The notes: generated by a model not told the origin, from the sequence alone. Counted from the stretch's first letter, positions 16,335-25,030 are shown. The stretch is DNA of 30,036 bases from an uncultured Gemmatimonadota bacterium (GCA_946480295.1 CAMLIT010000045.1:1-30036); one strand, 5' to 3'. Translations and numbers: made by a program.

Positions 16335-18599
16335 TTGCACGCCCCCCTGCATCCTCTCATGAGAGCCCTGAAGAGACCCCTCCTCGCGACGATCTGCGCG
16401 GCTGCGGCTGCCCTCGGTGCCTGCAAGGATTCGCTGTCCCCCGGGAGCGATGGCGGCATAACGATCACGGTCGGCGGCACCCCACAGTTCACGATCAGCC
16501 GGACGGGGGATGGCTACCCACGGGCCAACTGCGACGTCTCGCTGACGGCGCAGGGCTCGCGCATCGCAAACGTCACCTGGTCGGACGCGACCTTCTACTG
16601 GTACACCGGGCTCGATCGGACGAAGACGAAGGATTCCGCGATCGTGAGCGCGGCGGAGATCCAGGCGAGCTGGGATACCACGGGCATCTCGGCATATGGC
16701 GAGGCGGCCGGCGGCTGGCAGCTCTCCGACGGGCTCCCCTTCGACGCGGAGATCGTCTTCCGGTACACCGTCGCGGGCTCCGGGGGACTGAAGTCCACGC
16801 GCGTGCGCCTCACCTGCGGTCCCGCGGTGCCCGCGGGCACCGTCGCGCCGCCCACGGTATCGCAGCTCACGCTCCTGCCGTCGCGCGACCGGTGGCAGCC
16901 CGCCGACTCGCTGTACATCCAGTACGACGCGTCGAGTCCGAGTGGCGTCTGGTTCACGGAGGCCCAGATCCGCGGCGCGTTCACGCAGGACGTCGCGGCG
17001 AGCGAATCGCTTCAGACCACCCTCCAGCGCGTGATCCCGCAGCGCATCATCGACCTGGCCGCGCTTGGCCAGCCCCTCGTCGTCACCGTGTGGGCCGTCG
17101 ACGCGTTCGGTCAGGGGAGCTATCAGCGGATCCAGACATCGCCCCTCGTGGACCTGACGCCGCCGGTGGTGCAGCTCCAGCAGGTGGACGGGACCTCCTA
17201 CACGTCGACGATCGGCGGCACGTTCTTCGTCGGCGAGAACATCGGCTTCGTTCCCCACGTCACCGACAACCACAGCCTGGGCGCCGTCGTCTGGCATGCC
17301 ACCCCGGGTACCGACGGCGACTCGATCCCGATCCACGGCGGCACCGAGTGGGGCGATTTCCCGAGGGCCGTTCCGGTGCGCGCCGACTGGGGCGACAGCG
17401 TGCAGTTCCGCTGGTACGCCATGGATTCACTCGGCAACGTCAGCGACACCCTCACCACGCCAGCGCACGCGTTCCGGGTGTACCCGACCATGGTTCGCCC
17501 GTCGATCACCGACAGTGTTGGCGGCCCCATCGACGGGACGGTGATCGACACGGCACGCGCGGCCGTCTACGTGCTGCAAGGCAGGCAACACCGCATCATG
17601 GTCCTCTCGCTCGCGACGCTGGAGCCCACGGGCACGATCGCGCTGTCCGGCCAGCCGGTCTCGTTCGACATGACGCCGGGCGGCGACTCGCTCGTCGTGG
17701 CGCTCCACGACAACACCCTCGCCGTCGTCGACCTGCGGCAGCCGACGGCAGCGCCCACGCTGATCGCGCTCACCGCCGTCGACACGCTCTACCAGTATCC
17801 CGCGCAATTGCGGATCGCGGCGAATGACCGTGCCTTCGTCGTGATGACGGCCGCCGAGGTATACGACGACTCGCTCCTCGAGGTGAACTTCGCCGCCGGC
17901 ACGCAGCGCATCCGTGCCGACGCTGGCGGCCCCCTCACGGGGATCACCCGCTCGCTCGATCAGCGCGTGCTCGCGGTGGCGCGCGACGTCTGCGTCGAGC
18001 GGTACGATGCCGCGACCGACACCTTCGGCCCGTGCGTCGCGACGAGCCCGGACGTCGCGGTGCCAGCCATCGACCGCACCGGTCAGCACTTCGCCATCCA
18101 TCTCACCGCGTACGACTCCTCGCTCGCACCGCTCCAGACCGTGCAGGCATATCGGGACCTCAGCGGCTGGCTCGTCCCATCGGCGCTCTCGGCGGACGGC
18201 GCCTATCTCTACTACGGCGGCGCTGGGGAATTCATCCGCGCGAGGGTCTCCGACGGCGCGATCCTCGATCGGACGGTGTCCGGGTTCAGCCCCTGGGAGA
18301 TGCATCTCTCTCCCGACGGGAACTCGATGCTGCTCACCGAGGACGATCAATGGGCCGCCTGGAACCACATCGTCCTCGTCGACCTGCGCGATGCGGACGC
18401 GCAGGTGTTGCAGGCAGCACGCGCACCTCGCGCCCTGCCGATGCTGACGCGCGCGGCCGCGCGCTCCGCGCCCGCCGCGGTGCAGCGGAGTCCACTCGTG
18501 TCGCCGTCCGTGGAGTTGCGGCGCGCGTCGCCGCCGACGGCGCGGCCACTGCACCGGCCGCCACGCACCGGCGCTGTCCCGTCGCGTGCTCCGCGCTGA
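16335..18599 (+). CDS. beta-propeller-like lipoprotein, unknown function
   Basis: The gene encodes 754 residues. A TTG start at 16335 is chosen because GAGGAG stands five bases upstream; an ATG eight codons later (MRALKRPL) has no good site but would also give a valid signal. The lipobox is ALGAC with Cys30 from the TTG. Residues about 45-150 and 170-400 are beta-rich Ig-like modules (DLTPPVVQLQQVDG, WYAMDSLGNVSDTL). Residues about 395-690 look like a seven-bladed propeller of the YVTN/WD40-like kind (DTARAAVYVLQGRQ, FDMTPGGDSLVVAL, LVPSALSADGAYLYY, MHLSPDGNSMLLT). The last 60 residues are low-complexity, rich in Arg, Ala and Pro, and unlike the rest. This is probably a surface-binding or scaffold protein. 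Confidence 0.82.
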   Translation: MHAPLHPLMRALKRPLLATICAAAAALGACKDSLSPGSDGGITITVGGTPQFTISRTGDGYPRANCDVSLTAQGSRIANVTWSDATFYWYTGLDRTKTKDSAIVSAAEIQASWDTTGISAYGEAAGGWQLSDGLPFDAEIVFRYTVAGSGGLKSTRVRLTCGPAVPAGTVAPPTVSQLTLLPSRDRWQPADSLYIQYDASSPSGVWFTEAQIRGAFTQDVAASESLQTTLQRVIPQRIIDLAALGQPLVVTVWAVDAFGQGSYQRIQTSPLVDLTPPVVQLQQVDGTSYTSTIGGTFFVGENIGFVPHVTDNHSLGAVVWHATPGTDGDSIPIHGGTEWGDFPRAVPVRADWGDSVQFRWYAMDSLGNVSDTLTTPAHAFRVYPTMVRPSITDSVGGPIDGTVIDTARAAVYVLQGRQHRIMVLSLATLEPTGTIALSGQPVSFDMTPGGDSLVVALHDNTLAVVDLRQPTAAPTLIALTAVDTLYQYPAQLRIAANDRAFVVMTAAEVYDDSLLEVNFAAGTQRIRADAGGPLTGITRSLDQRVLAVARDVCVERYDAATDTFGPCVATSPDVAVPAIDRTGQHFAIHLTAYDSSLAPLQTVQAYRDLSGWLVPSALSADGAYLYYGGAGEFIRARVSDGAILDRTVSGFSPWEMHLSPDGNSMLLTEDDQWAAWNHIVLVDLRDADAQVLQAARAPRALPMLTRAAARSAPAAVQRSPLVSPSVELRRASPPTARPLHRPPRTGAVPSRAPR

Positions 18600-18632
18600 G
18601 CCGTCGCCCGGCCCGCGCCGCCCGCGCGACGC

Positions 18633-19211
18633 CTACGGCCTCCGTCGCGGCAGCGCGGTCGGCGGCAGCATGCCGTTCAGCCGCATGTAGTTCGCGATCT
18701 GGCTGTAGTGGTCCTCCAGGTCGAGCGCGTGGCCGAGCACCATCCCCGCGCGCGTCACGTTGCGTGTGTTGCCGTTGAACGTGAGGGGCACCTGGTCGGA
18801 GAGGTTCGCGTCGTCGAGCTGGGCGAAGGCGCTGTCGCAGAACGCGAACGACGCCTTGAGCTTCGAGACGAGCCGCTCCTTCGGCCACATCGCCTTGATC
18901 GAGTCGGCCGTCGCCGTGTCCTCCGGCGCCACGCTCGCCTTCCGCGTGCCGAAGGCGTTGCAGTAGAAGTAGTCGTCGCTCGCGAGGTGCTGCGCGATGT
19001 ACCCGATGCTGAGCTGCGCGGGCGTCGGCTTGTAGGTGAACTTCGATTCGGGGATGGAGTCGAAGGCCTGCGCGAGGTTGCGCTGCAGCGCCATGATGCG
19101 GCCGCGGAAGGCGGCGGTGATCGGGCCGGCATGGCCGGGCGACGGCGGCTGCTGGGCGGCGAGGCTCGCGGGCAGGGCGAGCGTCAGGAGCGTTGCGAGC
19201 CGGATCTTCAT
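18633..19211 (-). CDS. exported DinB-family protein
   Basis: The gene encodes 192 residues. The start MKIRLATLLTL has GGAG eight bases upstream and gives a Sec signal peptide ending ASLAAQ. The fold follows the DinB pattern: a first helix FRGRIMALQRNLAQAFDSIP, then GYIAQHLASDDYF with His75, and near the end VLGHALDLEDHYSQ with His161 and His168. The last two are spaced by seven residues, not by the usual four of the cytoplasmic copy, so which of them binds metal is uncertain. An exported DinB protein would have to work without cytoplasmic thiol cofactors. It is convergent with the propeller gene and divergent from nagB, with 188 bases between the two starts. Confidence 0.87.
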   Translation of the reverse strand: MKIRLATLLTLALPASLAAQQPPSPGHAGPITAAFRGRIMALQRNLAQAFDSIPESKFTYKPTPAQLSIGYIAQHLASDDYFYCNAFGTRKASVAPEDTATADSIKAMWPKERLVSKLKASFAFCDSAFAQLDDANLSDQVPLTFNGNTRNVTRAGMVLGHALDLEDHYSQIANYMRLNGMLPPTALPRRRP

Positions 19212-19399
19212 GAGGAGCTCCGCGGTGGAGGGTGGGTCCGAGCGCGCCAGAGCGGTCCACGCTAGGTCGCACCGCCGGGAAGCGCCAGAGCGGGCCGGCG
19301 GCCCGGCGTCTCCCGACCGCGGCCGGCCGCCGCACGATGCTGGCCCGGCCCGCCCGCGCGGTGCAGAATTGGCCACCACCCTGTCGGAGGACACCCGAG

Positions 19400-20242
19400 A
19401 TGCTGCTCGTGCTGCGGAAGACCTACGAAGACCTGAGCCAGGAGGCGGCCCGGCTCGTCGCCGACAGGCTCCGCCGAAAGCCCAACCTCGTCCTCGGGCT
19501 CGCGACCGGCAGCACGCCGCTGGGCCTCTACGACGCGCTCATCGCGAAGCACCGGAACGAAGGGCTCGACTTCTCCAAGGTCACGACCTTCAACCTCGAC
19601 GAGTACATCGGGCTGCCGCCGTCGCACGACCAGAGCTACCACTACTTCATGCAGCAGTCGTTCTTCCAGCACGTGAACATCGATCCGCGGTACATCCACG
19701 TGCCCGACGGCATGGCGCGGGACATCGAGGCGCAGTGCGAGTGGTACGAGCAGCGCATCCGCGATGCCGGCGGCATCGACCTGCAGATCCTCGGCATCGG
19801 CGCCAACGGCCACCTCGCCTTCAACGAGCCCGGCTCGTCGCTCGGCTCGCGCACGCGCATCAAGACCCTGACCGAGCGCACCGTGCGCGACAACGCGCGC
19901 TTCTTCGCGAGCATGGACCAGGTCCCGCGCTACGCGATCACGATGGGGATCGGCACGATCATGGAGGCCCGCGAGCTGCTCCTCCTCGCGTCGGGCGAGT
20001 CGAAGGCCGATGCGGTGAAGGCGGCGGTCGAGGGCCCGATCACCGCGATGTGCCCCGCGTCGATCTGCCAGATGCACCGGCGCGCGTACATCTTCATCGA
20101 CGAGGGGGCGCGCTCGAAGCTGACGCAGGTGCCGATCGAGGAGGTCACCGGGCGCGAGTACGCCGCGCCGGGGAACCAGTCGCTGCGGCTCGGGGAGCCG
20201 AGCGAGATCTTCGGGGAGCGGCGCGCGCGGGAGCGGACGTAG
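19400..20242 (+). CDS. nagB: glucosamine-6-phosphate deaminase
   Basis: The gene encodes 280 residues. It converts glucosamine 6-phosphate to fructose 6-phosphate and ammonia in the cytoplasm, feeding amino sugars from peptidoglycan or chitin into glycolysis. The start MLLVLRKTY has GGAGG nine bases upstream. The motifs are the phosphate loop LGLATGSTP (residues 32-40), NLDEYIGL with the base Asp67, GIGANGHLAFNEPGS with His138 and Glu143, and TMGIGTIMEA. Asn136 stands where the E. coli enzyme has Asp141. The C-terminal tail after about residue 250 (REYAAPGNQSLRLGEPSEIF) is longer than in short forms of the family. No nagA lies next to it; it stands alone and ends 19 bases before the convergent beta-helix gene. 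Confidence 0.96.
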   Translation: MLLVLRKTYEDLSQEAARLVADRLRRKPNLVLGLATGSTPLGLYDALIAKHRNEGLDFSKVTTFNLDEYIGLPPSHDQSYHYFMQQSFFQHVNIDPRYIHVPDGMARDIEAQCEWYEQRIRDAGGIDLQILGIGANGHLAFNEPGSSLGSRTRIKTLTERTVRDNARFFASMDQVPRYAITMGIGTIMEARELLLLASGESKADAVKAAVEGPITAMCPASICQMHRRAYIFIDEGARSKLTQVPIEEVTGREYAAPGNQSLRLGEPSEIFGERRARERT

Positions 20243-20261
20243 GCCGCAACCCGCGCTCGCG

Positions 20262-22112
20262 CTACGGGAAGGCGACGAGCTTCCGCACGGTGGCGCCGGC
20301 ACCGGCAGCCTCGCCGCGGTCGTCGATCACGTGCGCGATGGTTCCCTTCCCGCCGCCGAGCGAGACGGTGACCATGTCGTGCAGGCGCACCCGCGGCGCG
20401 ACCGGCGCCTCGAAGGCGTGGTCCGCGACGACGGCCGGATTGCGGTTGAAGAAGCAGTAGCTGCCGAGTCCCCACGCCGCGTGCCTCGTCACCGCGGCGC
20501 CGACTCGATAGGCGGGATAGCCCCGCGTCGTGTCGCGCATCCACGCCGACTGGTCGGGGACGTCGTACGGCATCTCGTTCTGGAAGAAGTAGAGCCGCCC
20601 ACCGTCGCCGTTCCACTCGACCTGCGTCCGCTGGTAGTGCTCCACGAACAGGCCGTAGATGGTCACGTCGTCGCCGTTCACGGTGAGGCCGTTCGCCGCG
20701 GTGTTGGACGTCCAGCCCACGCCGCGTCCGTGATCGGCACGCCAGAGCCACAGGTCGTCGGCGATCACGTCGTTGCTGTTGATCTCGAGCGACCGCGCCG
20801 CCCGTCCCACGCCCGCGCCGCCGATGCGGACGAACAGGTCGCTGAGCAGCGTCGGGTTGGACGCGTGGCGCGCCGACGAGCCGACGGGGCCGACCTGCAC
20901 GAGCAGCGGCGAGCGGCTCGGCCCCGCGTCGACGAGGAGGCCGGCGACGACGACGCCATCCACGTCGGCCACGGTGACGGCGGTGATGCCGCTGTCGGCG
21001 ACGAGCGTCGCGAGGCCGAGGCCGAGCACCACCGTGTTCGCGCGCCCGATGCGGAGCGGCGCATCCAGGTGGTACACGCCGGGCGTGATGACGAGGCTCT
21101 TCCCCCGGGCGAGCGCCTCGTTCATCGCCGCGGCGGAGCTGCCGGGCTTCACGATGACGAAGTCGCTCAACGGACGCGACGCGCCGGCGGGGCCTCCCGA
21201 GCCCCACGTCGTGCCCCGGGCGTCGGACCGGAGCGCCGGCACGAACACCCGCCACGCGCCGCGCGCGTCGACGTACAGGAACGGCTTGTCGCGGACCACC
21301 GGCGCGGTGTCGATCGTGGTGTACGGCGGTGTGGGGAAGCTCTGCGCCGGCGCGTTGCGGGTGCCGACGAAGACCATGTTCCAGTTCGCGCCCGTCCACC
21401 CTCCCAGCTCGCTCGTCCGCGTGATCCATTGCTGCTGGCTGCCCGAGCGTACCTCGCCGTCCACCTTCGAGTCGGCGAGAAAGCCGCCGCTCGACCAGCC
21501 GCCGTCGTCGAGCACGAGATCGCCGCGAACGTGCACCCGACGCATGGGGGCCGCCTGCGACACCGCCCAGCGGTCGAAGCCCCCGCCAGGATGCAGCGAG
21601 AGGTTCTCCGCCATCCGCCAGAAGTTCAGCGTCGCGTTGCCGTTCCTCCACCGGGCGTCGGCGCGCACGGCGCCGTCGATGATGACCTCGTCGGGGGAGA
21701 ACCCGAGCCCCGCGACCTCGGTGTAGAACCCGACGCGCGCGTCGACGTGATACGTCCCCGGCTTGAACAGGAACGCGAACCGCCCCTCACCGAACTGGCT
21801 GGTCTCCTGCTGCCCGAACACGGAATCGAGCTTCGCCTGCACGAGAGTCGCGGGCATGCCCGGATCGAGGATGGCGACGTTGGGACCGAGGTCCGGATCG
21901 CTCGCTGCCGCGCGAGCGCGCGCGACGGATGCGGCAATGGGCGCGTACGGCAACGGACCCGCGCCGAGCTGCCCGAACCGTCCGCCGGATTCGACGAAGC
22001 CGCAGAAGGGGAGGACGAGCGCCGCCTTCCTGGCGAGCCGCGTGCAGCGCATGAGCAGATAAGGAACCGCCGCTCCCCGCGACGGACGGCGCTGCGTCTT
22101 CGCGAGCCTCAT
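20262..22112 (-). CDS. two-lobed right-handed beta-helix protein (GH55 / "adenylyl cyclase"-misannotated family type)
   Basis: The gene encodes 616 residues. The ATG at 22112 overlaps the stop of the upstream gene as ATGA, which decides the start. The N-terminal 45 residues are basic then weakly hydrophobic (KAALVLPFCGF), a poor signal. Two similar pectate-lyase-like lobes follow. Lobe 1 (about 78-255) has FKPGTYHVD, GLGFSPDEVIIDG and GGFDRWAVSQAAP. Lobe 2 (about 318-560) has ITPGVYHLD, VLGLGLATLV, VADVDGVVVAGLLVDAG, LEINSNDVIADDLW and NGDDVTIYGLFVEHYQ. This matches a family I recall from actinomycetes, often labelled adenylyl cyclase or coagulation factor 5/8-type without experimental support. 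The twin-helix layout resembles GH55 beta-1,3-glucanases, so a carbohydrate substrate is likely; the catalytic residue is not assigned. Confidence 0.85.
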   Translation of the reverse strand: MRLAKTQRRPSRGAAVPYLLMRCTRLARKAALVLPFCGFVESGGRFGQLGAGPLPYAPIAASVARARAAASDPDLGPNVAILDPGMPATLVQAKLDSVFGQQETSQFGEGRFAFLFKPGTYHVDARVGFYTEVAGLGFSPDEVIIDGAVRADARWRNGNATLNFWRMAENLSLHPGGGFDRWAVSQAAPMRRVHVRGDLVLDDGGWSSGGFLADSKVDGEVRSGSQQQWITRTSELGGWTGANWNMVFVGTRNAPAQSFPTPPYTTIDTAPVVRDKPFLYVDARGAWRVFVPALRSDARGTTWGSGGPAGASRPLSDFVIVKPGSSAAAMNEALARGKSLVITPGVYHLDAPLRIGRANTVVLGLGLATLVADSGITAVTVADVDGVVVAGLLVDAGPSRSPLLVQVGPVGSSARHASNPTLLSDLFVRIGGAGVGRAARSLEINSNDVIADDLWLWRADHGRGVGWTSNTAANGLTVNGDDVTIYGLFVEHYQRTQVEWNGDGGRLYFFQNEMPYDVPDQSAWMRDTTRGYPAYRVGAAVTRHAAWGLGSYCFFNRNPAVVADHAFEAPVAPRVRLHDMVTVSLGGGKGTIAHVIDDRGEAAGAGATVRKLVAFP

Positions 22113-22921
22113 CGCGTCGCCTGGCGATGCGTCGCGCGCTCCACGAACGGGCCGATGGATGCCGCATCGGGATACACCGACTGCATGATGCCGCCGGCGA
22201 CCGCGAGCAGCACGGGGACGAGCAGCGCGGGCACGACCGTCTGTCGCAGCGCGCTGACGATCCATGGCCTGCGCTGAACTCCTCTGGCCTGGCGATACAG
22301 CCCTGTGGCGAGGCCGGCGTCGAGAATGAGCTCCGCGAAGAAGGTGGGAGCGATCCAGACGACGTACACCGCGACGCCGAGCACGAGGACGGCGACGATC
22401 GCCACCGCGACCAGCGCGAGGAGCGCCCCCTCGTCCAGGTCGACATCGAATGCGCCGCTGCCGCCCGAGGCGGCGCTCGAGCCGGCCGCCTGCGGAGTCA
22501 CGACGGCGCCTGCCGCGCCGAAGTCGCGAGAGGCGCCCCCACCGGCGAACCCGCCCCCGCCGCCGAATTCCGGCGTCGTGGGCGCCGGTGAGGACCACAG
22601 GTCCGTCCACGGAACCTGCACGACGTCGAGGTCGCCGAGGCCTCGCGACGACGACTCGCGAGGGTTCGCGGCGCGCAGGCGGAAGCGCGCGAGCCAGACG
22701 CGGAGGAGCGCGAGATACACGGCGTACGCGATGATCACGGCGAGCGGATACCGCGCCGCCATGGATCGCATGCCCGCGTGCAGGAGGCCGAACGAGGCGA
22801 GAAATCCCGCCAGTCCCGTGATGCCCACGAGGCTGAGCATGTGAAGCCGCGCCGGCGCCCGGACCGCCAGGCGATCGCGCAGACGTCGGATGGCGGATTC
22901 GCGAGGATCGCGGTGGGTCAT
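22109..22921 (-). CDS. four-helix membrane protein, unknown function, coupled to the beta-helix gene
   Basis: The gene encodes 270 residues. The start MTHRDPRES has no strong ribosome site; MLSLVGITG at residue 28 is an alternative that would remove a charged N-terminus. Four hydrophobic segments are seen: about 28-50, 57-79, 166-190 and 228-248. Between the second and third is a long soluble loop with a conserved-looking VQVPWTDLW and a Gly/Ala/Ser-rich stretch (FGGGGGFAGGGAS), probably flexible. Near the third helix is VVWIAPTFFAELILDAGLATGLYR. I do not recognise a family. Its TGA overlaps the ATG of the beta-helix gene, so the two are translated together and may work together, for example in export or anchoring. 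Confidence 0.78.
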   Translation of the reverse strand: MTHRDPRESAIRRLRDRLAVRAPARLHMLSLVGITGLAGFLASFGLLHAGMRSMAARYPLAVIIAYAVYLALLRVWLARFRLRAANPRESSSRGLGDLDVVQVPWTDLWSSPAPTTPEFGGGGGFAGGGASRDFGAAGAVVTPQAAGSSAASGGSGAFDVDLDEGALLALVAVAIVAVLVLGVAVYVVWIAPTFFAELILDAGLATGLYRQARGVQRRPWIVSALRQTVVPALLVPVLLAVAGGIMQSVYPDAASIGPFVERATHRQATR

Positions 22922-22989
22922 GATGAGCGGTAGTCGGCGACCGCGTTAGGCGGAGGAACCTTGGGCTGGACGAGCGGATCGGTGCGCCG

Positions 22990-23610
22990 TCACTCCCGAG
23001 GCTTCGCTCTCGTGAAGACCAGCCGCAGTTCCAGCGCCCGCTCGTACCCCGATGCCGTCCGGTCGCCCGCCACCGACCATTCGGTGAGCCGCGCCGTGTC
23101 GCCGACGACGGACCCGATCGCCGGAAAGGGCCACTTCGTGAAATCCGGTTTCGTGCGCGAGACCAGGACCTCCACGCCACGTGCGGCGTGCAGCACGTGC
23201 AGCTTCGTGGTATCGGAGTCCTCGCGAAGCTGGTCGCAGCCCCTACGCGCCGAGTCGGCGACCTCCGGTGTCATCGCGACCATGCCCCCGCTGCCGGCGC
23301 CCTTCGCCCTGCCCTTCAGCTGGCGAAGCATCGCGCACGGCGCCGGGTCGAGGAAGTGGTCGTGCCGCGTCAGCGTGAGCGATGCGTCGCGGTCGCGAAC
23401 GCGCAGCGTCGCGCGCACGATCGTGGCGGTCGTCCGGTCGCCAGCGACGAAGGCATCAGTGGTGTCGTGGAATGGGAGCGGGCGCTCGTTCACCGTCACG
23501 AGCTGGAACACGCGCTCCTGCTGCGTGCCGCCGTTCGTCCCGGGCAGGGGGGACGCGGGACCGGACGCCAGCAGCGCGGCGAGCGCAGCGAGGAGGGATC
23601 TGGCGTGCAT
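22990..23610 (-). CDS. exported protein, unknown function
   Basis: The gene encodes 206 residues. The start MHARSLLAALAALL overlaps the stop of the upstream DUF1801 gene as TGATG, with GGAG just before, and gives a signal peptide of about 19-22 residues. The mature part has strands such as ERVFQLVTVNERPLPF, TTATIVRATLRVRDRDAS and LTRHDHFLDPAPCAML, a Lys/Gly-rich loop, then GVEVLVSRTKPDFTKWPFP and ALELRLVFTRAKPRE. Two cysteines (in PCAML and RRGCDQL) could pair. No family is recognised. Confidence 0.72.
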   Translation of the reverse strand: MHARSLLAALAALLASGPASPLPGTNGGTQQERVFQLVTVNERPLPFHDTTDAFVAGDRTTATIVRATLRVRDRDASLTLTRHDHFLDPAPCAMLRQLKGRAKGAGSGGMVAMTPEVADSARRGCDQLREDSDTTKLHVLHAARGVEVLVSRTKPDFTKWPFPAIGSVVGDTARLTEWSVAGDRTASGYERALELRLVFTRAKPRE

Positions 23611-23987
23611 CACCGTCTCCGCGCCGCCGCCTTCGCCCGGTTCTGCTCGACCTTGCGCCTGACGAGCCGGTCGACGAGATCGTACGGCATCGGCGCGTCG
23701 AGCGGGAACCTGAGATTGCCCTTCGGTCCCCGGTACGGCGCGAGCGCACGCTCGAGCCTCGCGTCGCCCGAGAAGGGGGGAAAGATGCCGATGTGCGACT
23801 TGAAGGCGGCGAAGTAGAGCAGGATGCCGTGCTGTGCAAAGGCGGGCATGCGATAGCTGATCCGCTCCTGCGCGCCCGGTGCCGCGGCAGCGACCGTGTC
23901 GCGGATCTTCTGCAGGGTCGCCCGCACCTCCTCGGGACAGCGGGCGATGTACTCGTCGATGGTCGCCGGTGTCGCGCGTGTCGCCAT
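23610..23987 (-). CDS. DUF1801 (YdhG-like) protein
   Basis: The gene encodes 125 residues. The start MATRATPATI has GGGAGGATC upstream. The pattern IDEYIARCPEEVRATLQKIR, ISYRMPAFAQHG and YFAAFKSHIGIFPP is typical for DUF1801, a small cytoplasmic fold related to frataxin/YdhG proteins. Its role in cells is poorly defined; iron or iron-sulfur handling has been proposed for one Bacillus member. The basic C-terminus (VRRKVEQNRAKAAARRR) is usual. Its stop overlaps the start of the exported protein gene, so the two are translationally coupled, although one product is cytoplasmic and the other exported. It is divergent from the TIM-barrel gene (188 bases between starts). Confidence 0.9.
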   Translation of the reverse strand: MATRATPATIDEYIARCPEEVRATLQKIRDTVAAAAPGAQERISYRMPAFAQHGILLYFAAFKSHIGIFPPFSGDARLERALAPYRGPKGNLRFPLDAPMPYDLVDRLVRRKVEQNRAKAAARRR

Positions 23988-24175
23988 CGGATCCTCCCTC
24001 CCTGACGCTCGTTCGCCGCCGCCTGCGGTCGGCCTCCCCGTACGACGATACCGGCGGTGAACCCGGCCGTCCAGCGAATCCGCGGGACATGGACTTCGCC
24101 GACCGGCTCTGGCGGGAGCCGTCGCCGGCGCGCACATTCTCCGACGCTTCCACTCTCGCCCCGAGGTCACCTCCG

Positions 24176-25030
24176 ATGCAACGTCGCACCTTTCTGCAGG
24201 GGCTCGGTGCCGCCTTCGCGCTCCGCTCCCTTCCCGCTTCGGCGCTCCGCCTGCCCCTCGGCGCCGCGCGCGTCGAACGCATCGGGATCCAGCTCTACAC
24301 CCTCCGCGACGCCGCGCGCGCCAATCTCGAGCAGACGCTCACCGCCATCGCGGGAATCGGCTATCGCGAGGTCGAGCTGCTCGACTCGATGCGGAACTTC
24401 GGGATGCCGCCGGCGCAGCTCCGCGCCCTCCTCGACCGCCTGAACCTGCGCGCCCCGTCCACGCACATCTCCACGCAGGCGCTCGACGACCTGCCGCGGC
24501 TGATCGACGAGGCGCACGTCCTCGGGCACGACTACGTCATCGTCGCCTCGCTCCCCCTCGACGCGAAGACCGTGTCACTCGACGACTATCGCCGCTGGGC
24601 CGATCGGCTGAACGAGGCCGGCGAGACGGTGCGCAAGGGCGGGCTCTGGCTCGGCTTCCACGACGAGGCCGAGAACTTCAAGCCGATCGACGGCCAGATC
24701 CCGTACGACGTCATGGTCGAGCGCCTCGACCCGCAGCGCGTGCGGCTCCAGCTCGACGTCGGCAACGCCGCCGTGGGCGGCAGCGATCCGCTCCCGTACA
24801 TGCAGCGCTACGCGGACCGCTACTGGCTCTTCCACATCAAGGACGCGTCGAAGCTCGGCGCGCCGCACGACTCGGAGCTCGGCACCGGCGTCGTCGAGAT
24901 CGGGAAGATCCTCGCCCTCGCCGAGCCGCTCGCGCAGAAGCACGTCTACATCGAGCAGGAGTCGTATCCGGGCGCGCCGATCGACAGCGCGAAGCGCGAC
25001 TACGCGTACCTGGAGAAGCTGCGCTTCTGA
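24176..25030 (+). CDS. Tat-exported sugar phosphate isomerase/epimerase-like TIM barrel
   Basis: The gene encodes 284 residues. The start MQRRTFLQGLGAAFAL is a twin-arginine signal (RRTFLQG) and GAGG lies about ten bases upstream. The barrel has the AP-endonuclease-2/xylose-isomerase-like pattern: IGIQLYTLRD, GYREVELLD (Glu66 or Glu68), STH (His97), GFHDEAENF (His162), LQLDVGNAAVGG (Asp194), LFHIKDAS (His220) and YIEQESYPG (Glu260). These acidic and His residues fit a divalent-metal site. Family members isomerise or epimerise sugars, including some periplasmic ones that handle oxidised or keto sugars. No neighbour indicates the sugar. Tat export fits a protein that folds with its metal before secretion. 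Confidence 0.9.
   Translation: MQRRTFLQGLGAAFALRSLPASALRLPLGAARVERIGIQLYTLRDAARANLEQTLTAIAGIGYREVELLDSMRNFGMPPAQLRALLDRLNLRAPSTHISTQALDDLPRLIDEAHVLGHDYVIVASLPLDAKTVSLDDYRRWADRLNEAGETVRKGGLWLGFHDEAENFKPIDGQIPYDVMVERLDPQRVRLQLDVGNAAVGGSDPLPYMQRYADRYWLFHIKDASKLGAPHDSELGTGVVEIGKILALAEPLAQKHVYIEQESYPGAPIDSAKRDYAYLEKLRF

Noticed and set aside
19400..20242. Loss of function in NagB because Asn136 replaces the Asp of the E. coli enzyme.
   Set aside because: All other catalytic residues are present, and I believe Asn at this position occurs in other active family members, so the enzyme is probably active.
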